In this document: positions 7,260-16,185 of the stretch, one piece after another
How the letters are laid out: every line of letters starts with the position of its first letter
Numbering within the stretch: position 1 is the stretch's first letter
Assembly (NCBI RefSeq): GCF_001280595.1
Contig: NZ_LITU01000078.1
Span: forward strand, 79,392 to 143,391
DNA length: 64,000 bases
Direction of reading: 5' to 3'
Source of the DNA: Paenibacillus xylanivorans
GTDB taxonomy: Bacteria; Bacillota; Bacilli; Paenibacillales; Paenibacillaceae
Position numbers and translations under genes: made by a program
Notes under the pieces: model-generated
What the model saw: the letters and a program-made list of their open reading frames with translations, nothing else
Told to the model about the DNA's origin: nothing
Database searches by the model: none

Positions 7260-8737
7260 ATCAGCGGAGAACATTCCGCGGGTGGACGAATTCAGGTAAA
7301 GGAGTTGTTGCTTTCATGTTGCTGCTGCTGTTAGTCGGAGCTACAGGCTGTTCTGGAGATGGGGCAGGGGAAACGGTATCCCGTCTGGTCTTTCCTGAAG
7401 CACCCCAAGATACTCAATTGTACGACACCTCCATTCTGGACGACGAATCCCGTTGGACGGTGAACAATGCACATGATCCGGCCATTATCAAAACCGATCA
7501 GGGATATTATGTCTATTCGACCGACGTTCGGGTAGCGGGAGAAGCGAAACCCGGCGTCATGGCACGCAAATCGGATGATCTAATCAACTGGACATGGGTA
7601 GGTCAAGCGTTGCCAGGTATTCCGAAGGAAGCGCTCGATTGGACTGGAGCGGTAAATCTGTGGGCACCGGATGTAATTCAGGTTGGCGACACCTACCGTA
7701 TGTATTATTCGGCTTCGACCTTTGGCAGTACGCGTTCGGCCATTGGTTTGCAGACCTCTTCGTCCCCAGAAGGACCGTGGACAGATGAAGGGTTGGTTGT
7801 TAAAACATCCGAGAACGAAAAGGATAAGTTGAATGCGATTGATGCCAATCCGGTAGTGGATGCCGAAGGCAATTCATGGATGGTTTACGGTTCTTTTTTC
7901 GACGGAATATACATTGCACCTCTAGATCCGGAAACCGGAAAATTCAAGGGGGAGGGCTATGGAACCCGCATTGCCGCCCGTGATCGTGCCACAGAAGAAG
8001 GTGCGGCGGAGGGTCCGTATATCGTGTATAACCCGGAGTTCAAAAAGTATTATCTATTCGTCTCCTATGATTCCTTGTTCGAAGATTATAACGTGCGTGT
8101 AGCCCGTGCTGATTCAATTACAGGCCCCTACACGGATGTAAATGGCATGAACATGCTGGATACGGAGCATCTGCCTCAATATGAAGTGGGAACCAAAATT
8201 CTGGGTGGTTACCATTTCACCGAAGGTGAGGGTTGGGTTGCACCTGGACATAACTCGGTCCTTAAGGATGGCGACGATTATTATATTGTGCATCATGCGA
8301 GAGGCGAGACAGATAAAAACTGGCCCTATCTGCATGTCCGCAAAATGCTGTGGACCAAAGACGGCTGGCCTGTGGTTTCGCCTGAACGATATGCAGGCGA
8401 AACCACTCAGGATATTCCGAAGTCAATGATTGCCGGGGAGTGGGAAGGCTTGGCCCTTGATCCATCGGTGGACGGACAGGTGCAGGCAGTGCCTTACACT
8501 TTGCAAGCCAACGGCAAAATGAAAAGCGAAAACGGTTCAGGTAATTGGACGTTTGACGGTAAACAAACACTGACGTTGGAGTGGAAAGAAAGCCCGTGGG
8601 GCGGATCTTCCACAGAGGAGTTGAAGCTGCTGCCGTCCTGGGACTGGGAGCGAAGCCAACCAGCACTGGTGGTTACTGGCCTGAACGACCGCGGCATTGC
8701 GGTGTGGGGCAAGCAGCTCAAAGCGGCGGAGGAATAG
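7256..8737 (+). CDS. GH43 arabinanase-like lipoprotein
   Basis: The 493-residue protein starts with a lipoprotein signal, lipobox VGATGC (Cys32), so it should be anchored to the outer face of the membrane. GH43 carboxylates are Asp74 (NAHDPAI), Asp196 (NAIDANPV) and Glu252 (AAEGPYI); WAPDV and STFGSTRSAIGL match the arabinanase branch. About 100 residues at the C-terminus form an extra beta-rich domain, as in the longer two-domain arabinanases such as AbnB. It probably trims arabinan or longer oligosaccharides next to the importer encoded just upstream, with which it overlaps by 4 nt. Exact specificity, endo or exo, cannot be told from sequence. Confidence 0.87.
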   Translation: MNQRRTFRGWTNSGKGVVAFMLLLLLVGATGCSGDGAGETVSRLVFPEAPQDTQLYDTSILDDESRWTVNNAHDPAIIKTDQGYYVYSTDVRVAGEAKPGVMARKSDDLINWTWVGQALPGIPKEALDWTGAVNLWAPDVIQVGDTYRMYYSASTFGSTRSAIGLQTSSSPEGPWTDEGLVVKTSENEKDKLNAIDANPVVDAEGNSWMVYGSFFDGIYIAPLDPETGKFKGEGYGTRIAARDRATEEGAAEGPYIVYNPEFKKYYLFVSYDSLFEDYNVRVARADSITGPYTDVNGMNMLDTEHLPQYEVGTKILGGYHFTEGEGWVAPGHNSVLKDGDDYYIVHHARGETDKNWPYLHVRKMLWTKDGWPVVSPERYAGETTQDIPKSMIAGEWEGLALDPSVDGQVQAVPYTLQANGKMKSENGSGNWTFDGKQTLTLEWKESPWGGSSTEELKLLPSWDWERSQPALVVTGLNDRGIAVWGKQLKAAEE

Positions 8738-8748
8738 AGAGCCATAAT

Positions 8749-9096
8749 TATGACTCGGAGTTAAGCCAGCCATGCATTTAGTGGGGAGAGTCGACCGGAT
8801 GAAGAGGCCGACCCCACATATACCGAGCCACAACCATGGCTTGGAGTTAGATTTGTTTCAGCGGCGAGCGCGGGAAAGAGCGAAGCTGTTTCTTTCAAGG
8901 TGCACAAGCAGCGAAGGGGGAGGAAGGAGCCGAAGGAGCGTCTTTGGCATCCGATTTCAACCGCCAAGAGCGGTGGAAAAGGAAATCGGAGGACAAGAGA
9001 GCGACAAGGCCCTACCACCCCCGGAGCGTCTGCGGTGCACCAGCAATAGGCTTTATGTTTTCCGCACAAGGTTGCAAATCTTCACTCCGAGCCATA
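8749..9096. repeat. GC-rich hairpin-rich intergenic element bounded by 17-bp inverted repeats
   Basis: TATGACTCGGAGTTAAG (8749-8765) and CTTCACTCCGAGCCATA (9080-9096) are complementary at 15 of 17 positions. A further related copy, CATGGCTTGGAGTTAG, lies at about 8837-8852. Inside are a GTGGGG/CCCCAC hairpin (8781-8817) and nested stems CCGATTTC/GAAATCGG (8951-8989) with CCGC/GCGG inside. The layout of that nested stem, followed by GGAGGACAAGAGAGCGA, recalls the dispersed repeat at 29041, 60216 and 62619. Several frames are open here on both strands but none has a ribosome site or familiar protein. It fills the gap between two GH43 genes. Confidence 0.5.
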
Positions 9097-9122
9097 CACA
9101 CATTTGAAAGGGGAGCATTCCC

Positions 9123-10103
9123 ATGACTGATTCCATTACATTTACCAATCCCATTCTGGAGCAGCGTGCTGATCCGTGGGTATACCGTCACACAGATGGC
9201 TATTATTATTTCTCTGCTTCCGTACCAGCCTTTGACCGGATTGAGATCCGGCGTGCACAGACTCTGGAAGAGCTGAGAAATGCCGACCCGGTAACGGCAT
9301 GGCACAAACATGATACAGGACCAATGAGTGCCAACATTTGGGCACCTGAAATTCATTTTATCGATGGAAAATGGTACATATATTACGCAGCAGCTCATAC
9401 CAGCGAGACGAATGAAGGTCTTTTTGACCACCGGATGTATGTATTGGAGAACGATTCTGCGAATCCACTGGAAGGTGAATGGGTAGAAAAAGGACAAATT
9501 CATACGAGCTGGGAGACGTTTGCATTGGATGCAACGACTTTTGAGCATAAGGGTATCCGTTATCTGGTCTGGGCGCAGAAAAATCCGGACATTGTCGGTA
9601 ACTCGAACCTGTACATTTCCGAAATGGAAAATCCGTGGACGTTGCGTGGAGAACAGGTCATGATCGCTACACCGGAGTACGATTGGGAGATCATCGGTTT
9701 CAAGGTGAATGAAGGGGCAGCAGTACTGCATCGCAATGGACGGATCTTCATCGGTTACTCGGCGAGTGCGACCGACTATAATTATTGTATGGGTTTGCTC
9801 ACTGCGGATGAAGATGCCGACTTGCTTGATCCAGCGAGTTGGGTGAAATCGCCTAAACCGGTATTCCAGACGTGTGAGGCAAATGGCCAATATGGTCCGG
9901 GTCATAACAGCTTCACGGTATCATCGGACGGTAAAACGGATATTCTGATCTATCACGCACGAAACTACAAGGACATCGAGGGAGACCCTCTTTACGATCC
10001 AAACCGTCACGCCCGCGCGCAGGTCATTCGCTGGAACGAAGATGGCACGCCTGACTTTGGAGTCCCTGTTCCGGATGGGAAGGCTGCGGCTGAAGCGAAA
10101 TAA
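9123..10103 (+). CDS. cytosolic GH43 exo-alpha-L-arabinofuranosidase-like enzyme
   Basis: The 326-residue enzyme has no signal peptide, so it acts in the cytosol. GH43 carboxylates are Asp17 (RADPW), Asp136 (ALDATTF) and Glu197 (VNEGAA). The start RADPWVYRHTDGYYYFSASVPAFDRIEIRRA is characteristic of the GH43 subfamily that holds exo-1,5-alpha-L-arabinofuranosidases. It would release arabinose from imported oligosaccharides, the last step of the pathway laid out upstream. Start ATG 9123 follows GAAAGGGGAG. A 385-bp gap separates it from the operon, so it may use its own promoter or read-through. A beta-xylosidase activity is a less likely alternative. Confidence 0.85.
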   Translation: MTDSITFTNPILEQRADPWVYRHTDGYYYFSASVPAFDRIEIRRAQTLEELRNADPVTAWHKHDTGPMSANIWAPEIHFIDGKWYIYYAAAHTSETNEGLFDHRMYVLENDSANPLEGEWVEKGQIHTSWETFALDATTFEHKGIRYLVWAQKNPDIVGNSNLYISEMENPWTLRGEQVMIATPEYDWEIIGFKVNEGAAVLHRNGRIFIGYSASATDYNYCMGLLTADEDADLLDPASWVKSPKPVFQTCEANGQYGPGHNSFTVSSDGKTDILIYHARNYKDIEGDPLYDPNRHARAQVIRWNEDGTPDFGVPVPDGKAAAEAK

Positions 10104-10128
10104 AAATACGCTAACGTTCTAATATAGT

Positions 10129-10169
10129 AAGCCCTTAGTCAGCGAGAACGCTGATTAGGGGCTTTTACT
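10129..10169 (+). terminator. terminator of the arabinan locus
   Basis: AAGCCCTTAGTCAGC and GCTGATTAGGGGCTT pair around a GAGAAC loop and are followed by TTACTT. It closes the GH43 gene. Confidence 0.85.
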
Positions 10170-10295
10170 TATGTACACATTGAGAAGGGAGACTTGAAGA
10201 CGAAGGCGATGGCCCTGCATAGAAGCAACCATCCCCTGACCTTTGCGTATGAGGAGTATACAAATGACTATACACATAACATTAGGAGGCCATAT

Positions 10296-11141
10296 ATGGA
10301 TTCGCGCGAGACATTGGACCGGGAGCTGGAACAGATTTTAAAATGGGAAAAAGGGCAGAAGGACTTGTTTATTTGGGACAAAATTGGTCGTTTGCCATTT
10401 GCCATGCTGGATAAAGTGATGCCTAAAGCGCTGAAACAGAAGATTGGAGACTCGTTGAACGAAGTCGGTCAGTATGTGCAGAATGGTGGGAAATTTCTCG
10501 TTCAGAAAAAGAATGTGGCCAAGCTGCTGCAAGAGGAAGCCGCCAAATCGGGTTATGCCATGAAGGACGAATCTTATCACATTGAACAGGATGTAGAAGA
10601 AGATACAGCGAAGATCCACAGCGTGGAAGGCTTACCCCTTGAAGTGCTGGATCGCACTGCTGATAGCATTACGGACAGTCGAACCAAGTTTGCTGCCGCA
10701 CAAGGCGCTGCAACAGGTATTGGCGGCATTGTAACGATTGCAGCGGATATACCGATCGTGATGGGACTTTCCCTAAAGGTGCTGCAGGAGATGGCTCTAT
10801 GCTACGGATATGATCCCGACGAGCCTCAAGAGCGTATATTTATCGTTAAATGTCTGCAATTCTCCTCCGCAGATATTGTGGGCAAGAAAGCGATTATTGA
10901 TGAACTCTCCGATTACGATAATCCTGATAAGCAGGTAGAGGTTATCTCTCAGATGCAGGGCTGGCGGGAGGTTTTTAATTCCTACAGTGAATCGTTTGGC
11001 TGGAAAAAGCTGTTCCAGCTCATTCCGATTGCCGGCATGGTATTCGGTTCGGTGAGTAACAAAAATACGATTCGTGATGTTGCCGAAGCCGGAAAAATGT
11101 TATATAAAAAGCGGCTGATTCTTAAACGTCTTTCACAATGA
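10296..11141 (+). CDS. EcsC family protein
   Basis: The 281-residue protein resembles EcsC, a family associated in Bacillus with the EcsAB ABC exporter but of unknown action. Visible features are the acidic start, DKVMPKALKQKIGDSLNEVGQYVQNGGKFLV, the glycine-rich helix AAAQGAATGIGGIVTIAADIPIVMGLSLKVLQEMALCYGYD, and the basic end MLYKKRLILKRLSQ. The hydrophobic middle helix suggests membrane association. ATG 10296 has AGGAGG 6 nt before it; the longer upstream frame is not supported. It is a single gene between two terminators; no ecsA or ecsB is in the window. Confidence 0.8.
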   Translation: MDSRETLDRELEQILKWEKGQKDLFIWDKIGRLPFAMLDKVMPKALKQKIGDSLNEVGQYVQNGGKFLVQKKNVAKLLQEEAAKSGYAMKDESYHIEQDVEEDTAKIHSVEGLPLEVLDRTADSITDSRTKFAAAQGAATGIGGIVTIAADIPIVMGLSLKVLQEMALCYGYDPDEPQERIFIVKCLQFSSADIVGKKAIIDELSDYDNPDKQVEVISQMQGWREVFNSYSESFGWKKLFQLIPIAGMVFGSVSNKNTIRDVAEAGKMLYKKRLILKRLSQ

Positions 11142-11197
11142 TGTCCATCACCAAAATTGGGCATGGGACGCCAGCCACTTGGCTCTGATTCTGACGC

Positions 11198-11390
11198 TAA
11201 CGAATCCATGGCACCCTATTATGGCGTATAGAAGGATGCGCCAATTCTAAGGAATCTCACCATCGCTATTTGCATGATAATCATACTAAATGATGCGAAA
11301 CCACACAAAACATGAGGAATAAAGTATCTGTGATTCGTTACATTGGCGGATTGCCAGAAATGATGCCATTAAAGTGCGCTGGATTCGTTA
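11198..11390. repeat. short repeated motif GGATTCGTTA in a gene-free stretch
   Basis: The stretch 11142-11530 holds no gene that I can support. GATTCGTTACA occurs at about 11332 and 11382 as direct copies 50 bp apart, and the reverse complement TAACGAATCC lies at 11198-11207. TGACGCTAACG occurs at 11192 and again near 11510. These look like degenerate copies of an intergenic repeat. Confidence 0.35.
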
Positions 11391-11531
11391 CACACAATGT
11401 GTTCCTACTGTATTCAATAATTTCTCGCAGGCTCAGTTGCTGCCGCTCTTGTTGGCTGACCACCCTTGTCATGAAGTAGGACACCGCGTGCTGGGAGCTG
11501 CACGCGGTTGACGCTAACGCTGACAAAACAC

Positions 11532-11572
11532 AAACGGGATAAAGCCTAATGGTACAAGGCTTTATCCCGTTT
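11532..11572 (-). terminator. terminator of the MFS transporter gene
   Basis: A perfect 15-bp stem (AAACGGGATAAAGCC at 11532-11546, complement at 11558-11572) with an 11-nt loop. On the minus strand it is followed by GTGTTTTG. It lies 120 bp after the MFS stop. Confidence 0.75.
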
Positions 11573-11694
11573 ACACAAGATGACGTTGGTTTGAGGATGG
11601 TTAACCTAACCATCTGACGTTACTTTTTGCCAGGCTGTCTTAACAGCAATCTTTTGTCTACTGTTTATTGGATGTTATTCAGAAATAAGATCTG

Positions 11695-12969
11695 TTATTC
11701 TTCGCTACCATTCTCTTCCGCCCAGCGGTTCAGCAGCTTATCCGATGGAAGCAGGAAGGTGAAGATGCCGATCAGTGGCAGGAAGCTGCACATTTGCATG
11801 ACTGGAGATACACCGAACACGTCGATCCAGTTTCCTAGCACGAGTGCACCCAGACCGCCCATACCAAATGCCAGACCAGTAATCAGACCAGAGACGGTTC
11901 CGATTTTGCCTGGAATCAGCATTTGTGCATACACAACGGTCACTGAGAAGCTGGACAACATAATGAAACCAATAATGCTCAGCAATACGGCTGTCCAGAA
12001 CAGATTGGCGTAAGGCAGCAGCAGGGCCAGTGGAGCGGCTCCAGCCATCGACAGGAAGATCATGTTGCGTTTGCCGAAGCGATCCGCCAGTGGCCCACCA
12101 AAGAACGTACCGAGTGCCCCGGCAGCCAGGAACAGGAAGATATAGATCTGTGCGTCTTCTGTGGACAAGTTAAATGTATCCTTCAGGTTAAACGCATAGA
12201 AGCTGCCGATCGAAGCGACATACCACGAACGGACGAAGACGAGCAGAATCAAAATGGTTATGGCAGCAGCAATCTTTTTACGCAATGCCGGATTGGGTGT
12301 ACGACGGGCTGCCGCCTGCCTACGCAAATATCCTCCCGATTGCAGCATGCGTCCATACCAGCGAGCGATATAGATTTGGACTGCGATCCCCGCAGCAGCA
12401 ATCCCTGTGAATCCGATGGCACCGAACAAACCAAACGGAATGAAAATCCATCTGGTGAGCAATGGGGCCAGAGATTGACCGGCGTTACCACCGACCTGGA
12501 AGATTGACTGAGCCAGACCCCTACGAGGCCCTGAGGCCATATGAGATACCCGTGAACCCTCCGGATGGAACGCCGCCGAGCCGAGACCGACAAAGATGAC
12601 GGAGATCAGGACGGCCATATAACTATCGGCGAAGGCAAGCAACAGCATACCGGTGAACGTAAATCCCATGCCGATGGGCAGGATGGATGGCGTCGGTTTT
12701 TTATCGGCAAACCAGCCTACAACCGGCTGCATGATAGACGCAGTAAAGTTAATAGCGAACGAAATCCATCCGATCTGTGTATATGTGAGATGCATGGAGT
12801 CTTTCAGAATTGGAAAAATAGCTGGAATGACTGACTGAATCGAGTCGTTGAACAAATGAACCAGACTGATGGCAATTAAGATCCGATAAACGGTACCTTG
12901 GGCATCCAATCCGGGTGGAGCTTTCGAACGCGCAGCGGCGTCTTTGGGTAATGAATTTTGCATGGACAT
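11695..12969 (-). CDS. MFS transporter, fosmidomycin-resistance (Fsr) type
   Basis: The 424-residue protein has about 12 predicted membrane segments. The signature HLFNDSIQSVIPAIFPILKD followed by LTYTQIGWISFA is characteristic of the Fsr branch, and the loop motif DRFGKRN matches the MFS A-like motif between helices. Members export fosmidomycin or related small compounds, driven by protons. ATG 12969 is chosen since AAAGGAG lies 8 nt upstream; a GTG 27 bp earlier overlaps that site. It stands alone. The real substrate is unknown. Confidence 0.85.
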   Translation of the reverse strand: MSMQNSLPKDAAARSKAPPGLDAQGTVYRILIAISLVHLFNDSIQSVIPAIFPILKDSMHLTYTQIGWISFAINFTASIMQPVVGWFADKKPTPSILPIGMGFTFTGMLLLAFADSYMAVLISVIFVGLGSAAFHPEGSRVSHMASGPRRGLAQSIFQVGGNAGQSLAPLLTRWIFIPFGLFGAIGFTGIAAAGIAVQIYIARWYGRMLQSGGYLRRQAAARRTPNPALRKKIAAAITILILLVFVRSWYVASIGSFYAFNLKDTFNLSTEDAQIYIFLFLAAGALGTFFGGPLADRFGKRNMIFLSMAGAAPLALLLPYANLFWTAVLLSIIGFIMLSSFSVTVVYAQMLIPGKIGTVSGLITGLAFGMGGLGALVLGNWIDVFGVSPVMQMCSFLPLIGIFTFLLPSDKLLNRWAEENGSEE

Positions 12970-13112
12970 GTACAGTTCTCCTTTGGTCGCGGTCACGAGG
13001 GATCAGCGCCTGATGATGTGATGTGCCTAAGCATATTGTTACATAATAGGACAGATTTGCAGGGGCGACAAGGGGAACAGAAGAAATTAACGTACTCTAT
13101 ATAATGTAAAAT

Positions 13113-13141
13113 CTTGATATACTCTACTGATTTCACTATTA
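13113..13141 (+). promoter_or_regulatory. promoter candidate before a small membrane protein
   Basis: TTGATA (13113-13118) and TATTAA (13136-13141) are 17 bp apart, 40 bp before the ATG at 13181. Confidence 0.4.
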
Positions 13142-13180
13142 AAGTTCTACTAAATCAGAAATGATAAAGGACTGATCACT

Positions 13181-13396
13181 ATGAAATCGCTAGCGCCATA
13201 TGTTCTTGCCAAACGCAATTTGGCGATGACCATTCTATTTATGGCAGTCATGACTTTTCTGACTATATATGTTGCTTCGACGTCTCTATACTTTGCTATC
13301 GGATTTTTTGTGGTTGTTCACAAACGCTCAATTTCTATACAAAAACAAAGCCGAATTTCTTCAGATAGAAGAGTTCGGCTTTTGTGCGCTCTATGA
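13181..13396 (+). CDS. small hypothetical membrane protein
   Basis: A 71-residue frame with one or two hydrophobic stretches (MTILFMAVMTFLTIYVASTSLYFAIGFFVVV split by polar residues) and a basic tail. AAAGGA lies 9 nt before the ATG and a plausible promoter precedes it. Against it, the last third runs through the queF terminator hairpin (13348-13381), so the tail sequence is dictated by that stem. I do not recognise a family. It may be a real short gene or an accident. Confidence 0.35.
   Translation: MKSLAPYVLAKRNLAMTILFMAVMTFLTIYVASTSLYFAIGFFVVVHKRSISIQKQSRISSDRRVRLLCAL
13340..13383 (-). terminator. terminator of the que operon
   Basis: AAGCCGAA (13348-13355) and TTCGGCTT (13374-13381) pair, and on the minus strand the stem runs into TTTGTTTTTG. 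It lies about 50 bp after the queF stop. Confidence 0.8.
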
Positions 13397-13433
13397 TTTT
13401 ATTTTATATATCAGGATAAATGTATCTACCAAA

Positions 13434-13925
13434 TTAACGATTATCAATCGTCTCCGGATACATATCATGATTCATCATACGGTGCTCGGCCATTTGCTCG
13501 TACTTCGTACCCGGCTTGCCGTAGTTGGTGTACGGATCGATGGAAATACCGCCGCGTGGCGTGAACTTACCCCACACTTCAATGAAGCGTGGGTCCATCA
13601 GCTTGATCAGGTCGTTCATGATGATGTTCACACAATCCTCGTGGAAATCTCCATGGTTGCGGAAGCTGAACAGGTACAGCTTAAGAGACTTGCTTTCTAC
13701 CATTTTTACATCAGGGATGTAGCTGATATAAATGGTTGCAAAGTCCGGCTGACCCGTAATCGGGCACAGGCTGGTGAACTCGGGACAGTTGAATTTGACA
13801 AAATAATCACGGTACGGATGTTTGTTGTCAAAATTCTCCAGAATTCCCGGATCATATTCAAACGTATATTTTACGCCCTGGTTGCCCAGCAGCGTCAAAT
13901 CTTGCATTTCATCAGGTTGTCTCAT
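13434..13925 (-). CDS. queF: NADPH-dependent 7-cyano-7-deazaguanine reductase QueF
   Basis: QueF reduces the nitrile of preQ0 to preQ1, the last step of the free-base part of queuosine synthesis. Numbered from ATG 13925, the nucleophile is Cys54 in FTSLCPITGQPDFAT, the region SKSLKLYLFSFRNHGDFHEDC binds NADPH and substrate, and the ending MNHDMYPETIDNR is the family's. At 163 residues this is the short unimodular type, as in B. subtilis. A start 63 bp upstream would add 21 residues not seen in the family, while AAGGAG precedes 13925 at a somewhat long spacing. It is the last gene of queC-D-E-F. Confidence 0.95.
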   Translation of the reverse strand: MRQPDEMQDLTLLGNQGVKYTFEYDPGILENFDNKHPYRDYFVKFNCPEFTSLCPITGQPDFATIYISYIPDVKMVESKSLKLYLFSFRNHGDFHEDCVNIIMNDLIKLMDPRFIEVWGKFTPRGGISIDPYTNYGKPGTKYEQMAEHRMMNHDMYPETIDNR

Positions 13926-14013
13926 CGATTCGTAAACTCTCCTTATTTCCGGCGAAGCAAGAAGCTTACCGGTATATATGATAGGCATTATTAGCCTCTG
14001 TTTGTTCCCAAAA

Positions 14014-14049
14014 TTACATCATACCGCCCATTCCACCCATAAAGCCCAT
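14014..14049 (-). CDS. possible 11-residue Gly/Met-rich microprotein coupled to queE
   Basis: The queE stop TGA overlaps an ATG (TGATG) that opens a frame reading MGFMGGMGGMM, then TAA. The sequence resembles the flexible GGM tail of GroEL chaperonins. It has no separate ribosome site, so translation would depend on coupling. It may be a remnant of a longer downstream fusion or a chance frame. Confidence 0.25.
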   Translation of the reverse strand: MGFMGGMGGMM

Positions 14050-14894
14050 CAAACGCCGCGTTTGTTGCCCCACACCAAAGTATGCAGTTGTGGCAGTACA
14101 CGAACGTCGTTCAGCTCATCCGATGCACTGACTTGATCAATCAGCCACTCGTAACGGGCAAGCAGTGAAGACGCCAGATCTGGTGTATCGGCAGAAGTCA
14201 CATCCGGGTTCCCAGTCTGCAAAAATAAATCCGTGCCCGGATACCGTGCATGCACACGGCGGGCATAATCCAGGTCTGTCTCATCGAAGATCACGATCTT
14301 CAGACTATGGCTTCGTTCCACCAGACCATCAGCCAGTCGGTGGATCAGATCATCCAGTACAGCCCAGTCGGTGTTCATGCCTGAGCTGGGAGGCTTGGGC
14401 GAGACGGTGACTTCGTCAATGTCCGCCAGCCAGGGTTGCCAGCGGGAGCCCTGCGTTTCTACCGCGGTGCGAATGCCGTTCTCCCGAAGCAGCTTAACCA
14501 ATCCACCCAGCGAAGCGAGCAGGGCGGGGTTGCCGCCGGAAATCGTCACATGAGAGAAGCGCGAGCCGCCAACGCGGCGCAATTCCTCCCACACGCCCTC
14601 CGGCGTAATCATCCGGATCAGGTCCTTGCCACTGCCGTCCCAGGTGAAGGACGAGTCACACCAGGAGCAACGATAATCGCAGCCCGCAGTACGGACAAAC
14701 ATTGTTTTCTGCCCAATGACCATACCTTCACCTTGAACTGTCGGGCCAAAGATCTCCATCACAGGAATACGAGCCTCTTTGTTTCGTTCTTGTCCGTGAG
14801 GAAGCTTGTTGTCAGCTAATTCCACCGCAGAAGCAGCATTTGTTCCATCGGTACGGGTCGACGTTGTGAGATTGCTTAGTCCTACACTACTCAT
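14049..14894 (-). CDS. queE: 7-carboxy-7-deazaguanine synthase QueE (radical SAM)
   Basis: QueE converts 6-carboxytetrahydropterin to 7-carboxy-7-deazaguanine. The radical SAM cluster motif CxxxCxxC is visible as GCDYRCSWCDSSFTWDG, preceded by the family start IFGPTVQGEG. Later come SGGNPA and the end LPQLHTLVWGNKRGV. The protein is 281 residues with an N-terminal tail of about 42 residues (Thr/Ala/Asn-rich, no family match), longer than usual (about 240); an internal start would need to lie before Met46. The ATG overlaps the queD stop by 8 nt, so translation is probably coupled. Confidence 0.93.
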   Translation of the reverse strand: MSSVGLSNLTTSTRTDGTNAASAVELADNKLPHGQERNKEARIPVMEIFGPTVQGEGMVIGQKTMFVRTAGCDYRCSWCDSSFTWDGSGKDLIRMITPEGVWEELRRVGGSRFSHVTISGGNPALLASLGGLVKLLRENGIRTAVETQGSRWQPWLADIDEVTVSPKPPSSGMNTDWAVLDDLIHRLADGLVERSHSLKIVIFDETDLDYARRVHARYPGTDLFLQTGNPDVTSADTPDLASSLLARYEWLIDQVSASDELNDVRVLPQLHTLVWGNKRGV

Positions 14895-15378
14895 CGATCA
14901 TCCACTCCCGTCTTGCCTCGGCGTAGCTGGTCGGCGTCTCGTATAAGCGGACAAACTCCGTTCGACCACCCTCGGTTAGTGCGGTATACGGTTCGGTCTG
15001 CAGGGCATGTTCCATTTGTTCAAACAACCATACAACCATATTTTCAGCTGTTGTGTTCATGAGGGGAAGGGTTTCGTTCAAATACTGATGATCCAGATAC
15101 CCTTCAATTTGTGTTTTCCATATCTCCTTGATGTGTCCAAAATCAACTGTAAGCCCGGTCTCACCCGGATAACCGCTAATGCCAAAAACAACTTTATACG
15201 TATGCCCGTGCAAATTCTTGCACTTGCCTTCATAACAATGCAGGTGATGTGCCGCGTCAAACGTAAACTCCTTGCTCACAAGCACACGTTTGCGATGATA
15301 GCGAAGCTGTGCAGGAAGAATATCTTCCCCGATCCGCTGCAACAGCTCCACAATACGAAATGTTCCCGGTTCTCTCAT
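14887..15378 (-). CDS. queD: 6-carboxy-5,6,7,8-tetrahydropterin synthase QueD
   Basis: QueD turns dihydroneopterin triphosphate into 6-carboxytetrahydropterin. Zinc-binding histidines appear in FDAAHHLHCYEGKCKNLHGHTY, and the catalytic Cys lies in the GKCKNLHGH loop. Length 163 is normal with a short N-terminal extension. It overlaps queC by 4 nt (ATGA) and queE by 8 nt. Confidence 0.94.
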   Translation of the reverse strand: MREPGTFRIVELLQRIGEDILPAQLRYHRKRVLVSKEFTFDAAHHLHCYEGKCKNLHGHTYKVVFGISGYPGETGLTVDFGHIKEIWKTQIEGYLDHQYLNETLPLMNTTAENMVVWLFEQMEHALQTEPYTALTEGGRTEFVRLYETPTSYAEARREWMIDE

Positions 15379-16067
15379 CGTATGTCCGCTCCCGCAGTTC
15401 CAACAGTAGTAGAATTAGTGCGTTGCTCCAGATAGCGATCCAGTCCGGCTTTGCGCAGTTTGCAGGCAGGACATTCACCGCAGCCATCGCCGATAATCCC
15501 GTTATAACAGGTTAGTGTGTGTTCACGTACATAATCGAAGGCACCGAGATCATCCGCCATTTTCCACGTCTGGGCTTTGTCCAGCCACATCAGTGGGGTG
15601 TGAATGACAAACGGGTAGTCCATGGATAGATTCAGCGTAACATTCATCGATTTCACAAACGAATCCCGACAATCCGGGTAACCGCTGAAATCCGTTTCGC
15701 ATACACCTGTGACAAGGTGACGAGCCCCTTTTTGCTTCGCCATAATGGCCGCAAAACTGAGGAACAGCAGATTCCGTCCATCGACAAATGTACTCGGTAA
15801 TTCGCCTTCTTCATGCGTAATTTCCACATCCATACGGGTGAGTGCATTGGGCGCGAGTTGGTTTAACAAGCTCATGTCTAGTACCGTTTGCTGCACACCC
15901 AGATCGCGAGCGATCTCTGCGGCGCATTCAATCTCCAGCTTGTGACGCTGGCCGTAATCGAAGGTAACCACCTCAACCTCGGCAAATTGCTGTTTGGCCC
16001 AGAACAAACAAGTCGTACTGTCCTGACCGCCGCTGAAAACAACGACTGCTTTTTCTTCGTTCAACAT
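15375..16067 (-). CDS. queC: 7-cyano-7-deazaguanine (preQ0) synthase QueC
   Basis: QueC makes preQ0 from 7-carboxy-7-deazaguanine, ammonia and ATP. The PP-loop FSGGQDSTTCLFWA sits at the N-terminus and the zinc site GDGCGECPACKLRKAGL near the C-terminus. Start ATG 16067 follows GGAGAGG; a frame reaching 84 bp further upstream lacks a site. It is the first gene of the operon and lies 120 bp after the riboswitch terminator. Confidence 0.95.
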   Translation of the reverse strand: MLNEEKAVVVFSGGQDSTTCLFWAKQQFAEVEVVTFDYGQRHKLEIECAAEIARDLGVQQTVLDMSLLNQLAPNALTRMDVEITHEEGELPSTFVDGRNLLFLSFAAIMAKQKGARHLVTGVCETDFSGYPDCRDSFVKSMNVTLNLSMDYPFVIHTPLMWLDKAQTWKMADDLGAFDYVREHTLTCYNGIIGDGCGECPACKLRKAGLDRYLEQRTNSTTVGTAGADIR

Positions 16068-16185
16068 AAAAAACCTCTCCATCTTCTTAAGATCAATCCA
16101 TGCGCATAGGCACAGAGTGTCGGAAGAACAGAGAAGTTCATGAACTGGCATCCATCAAAAAACACACCTTCTCGTTGGCTGCTTC

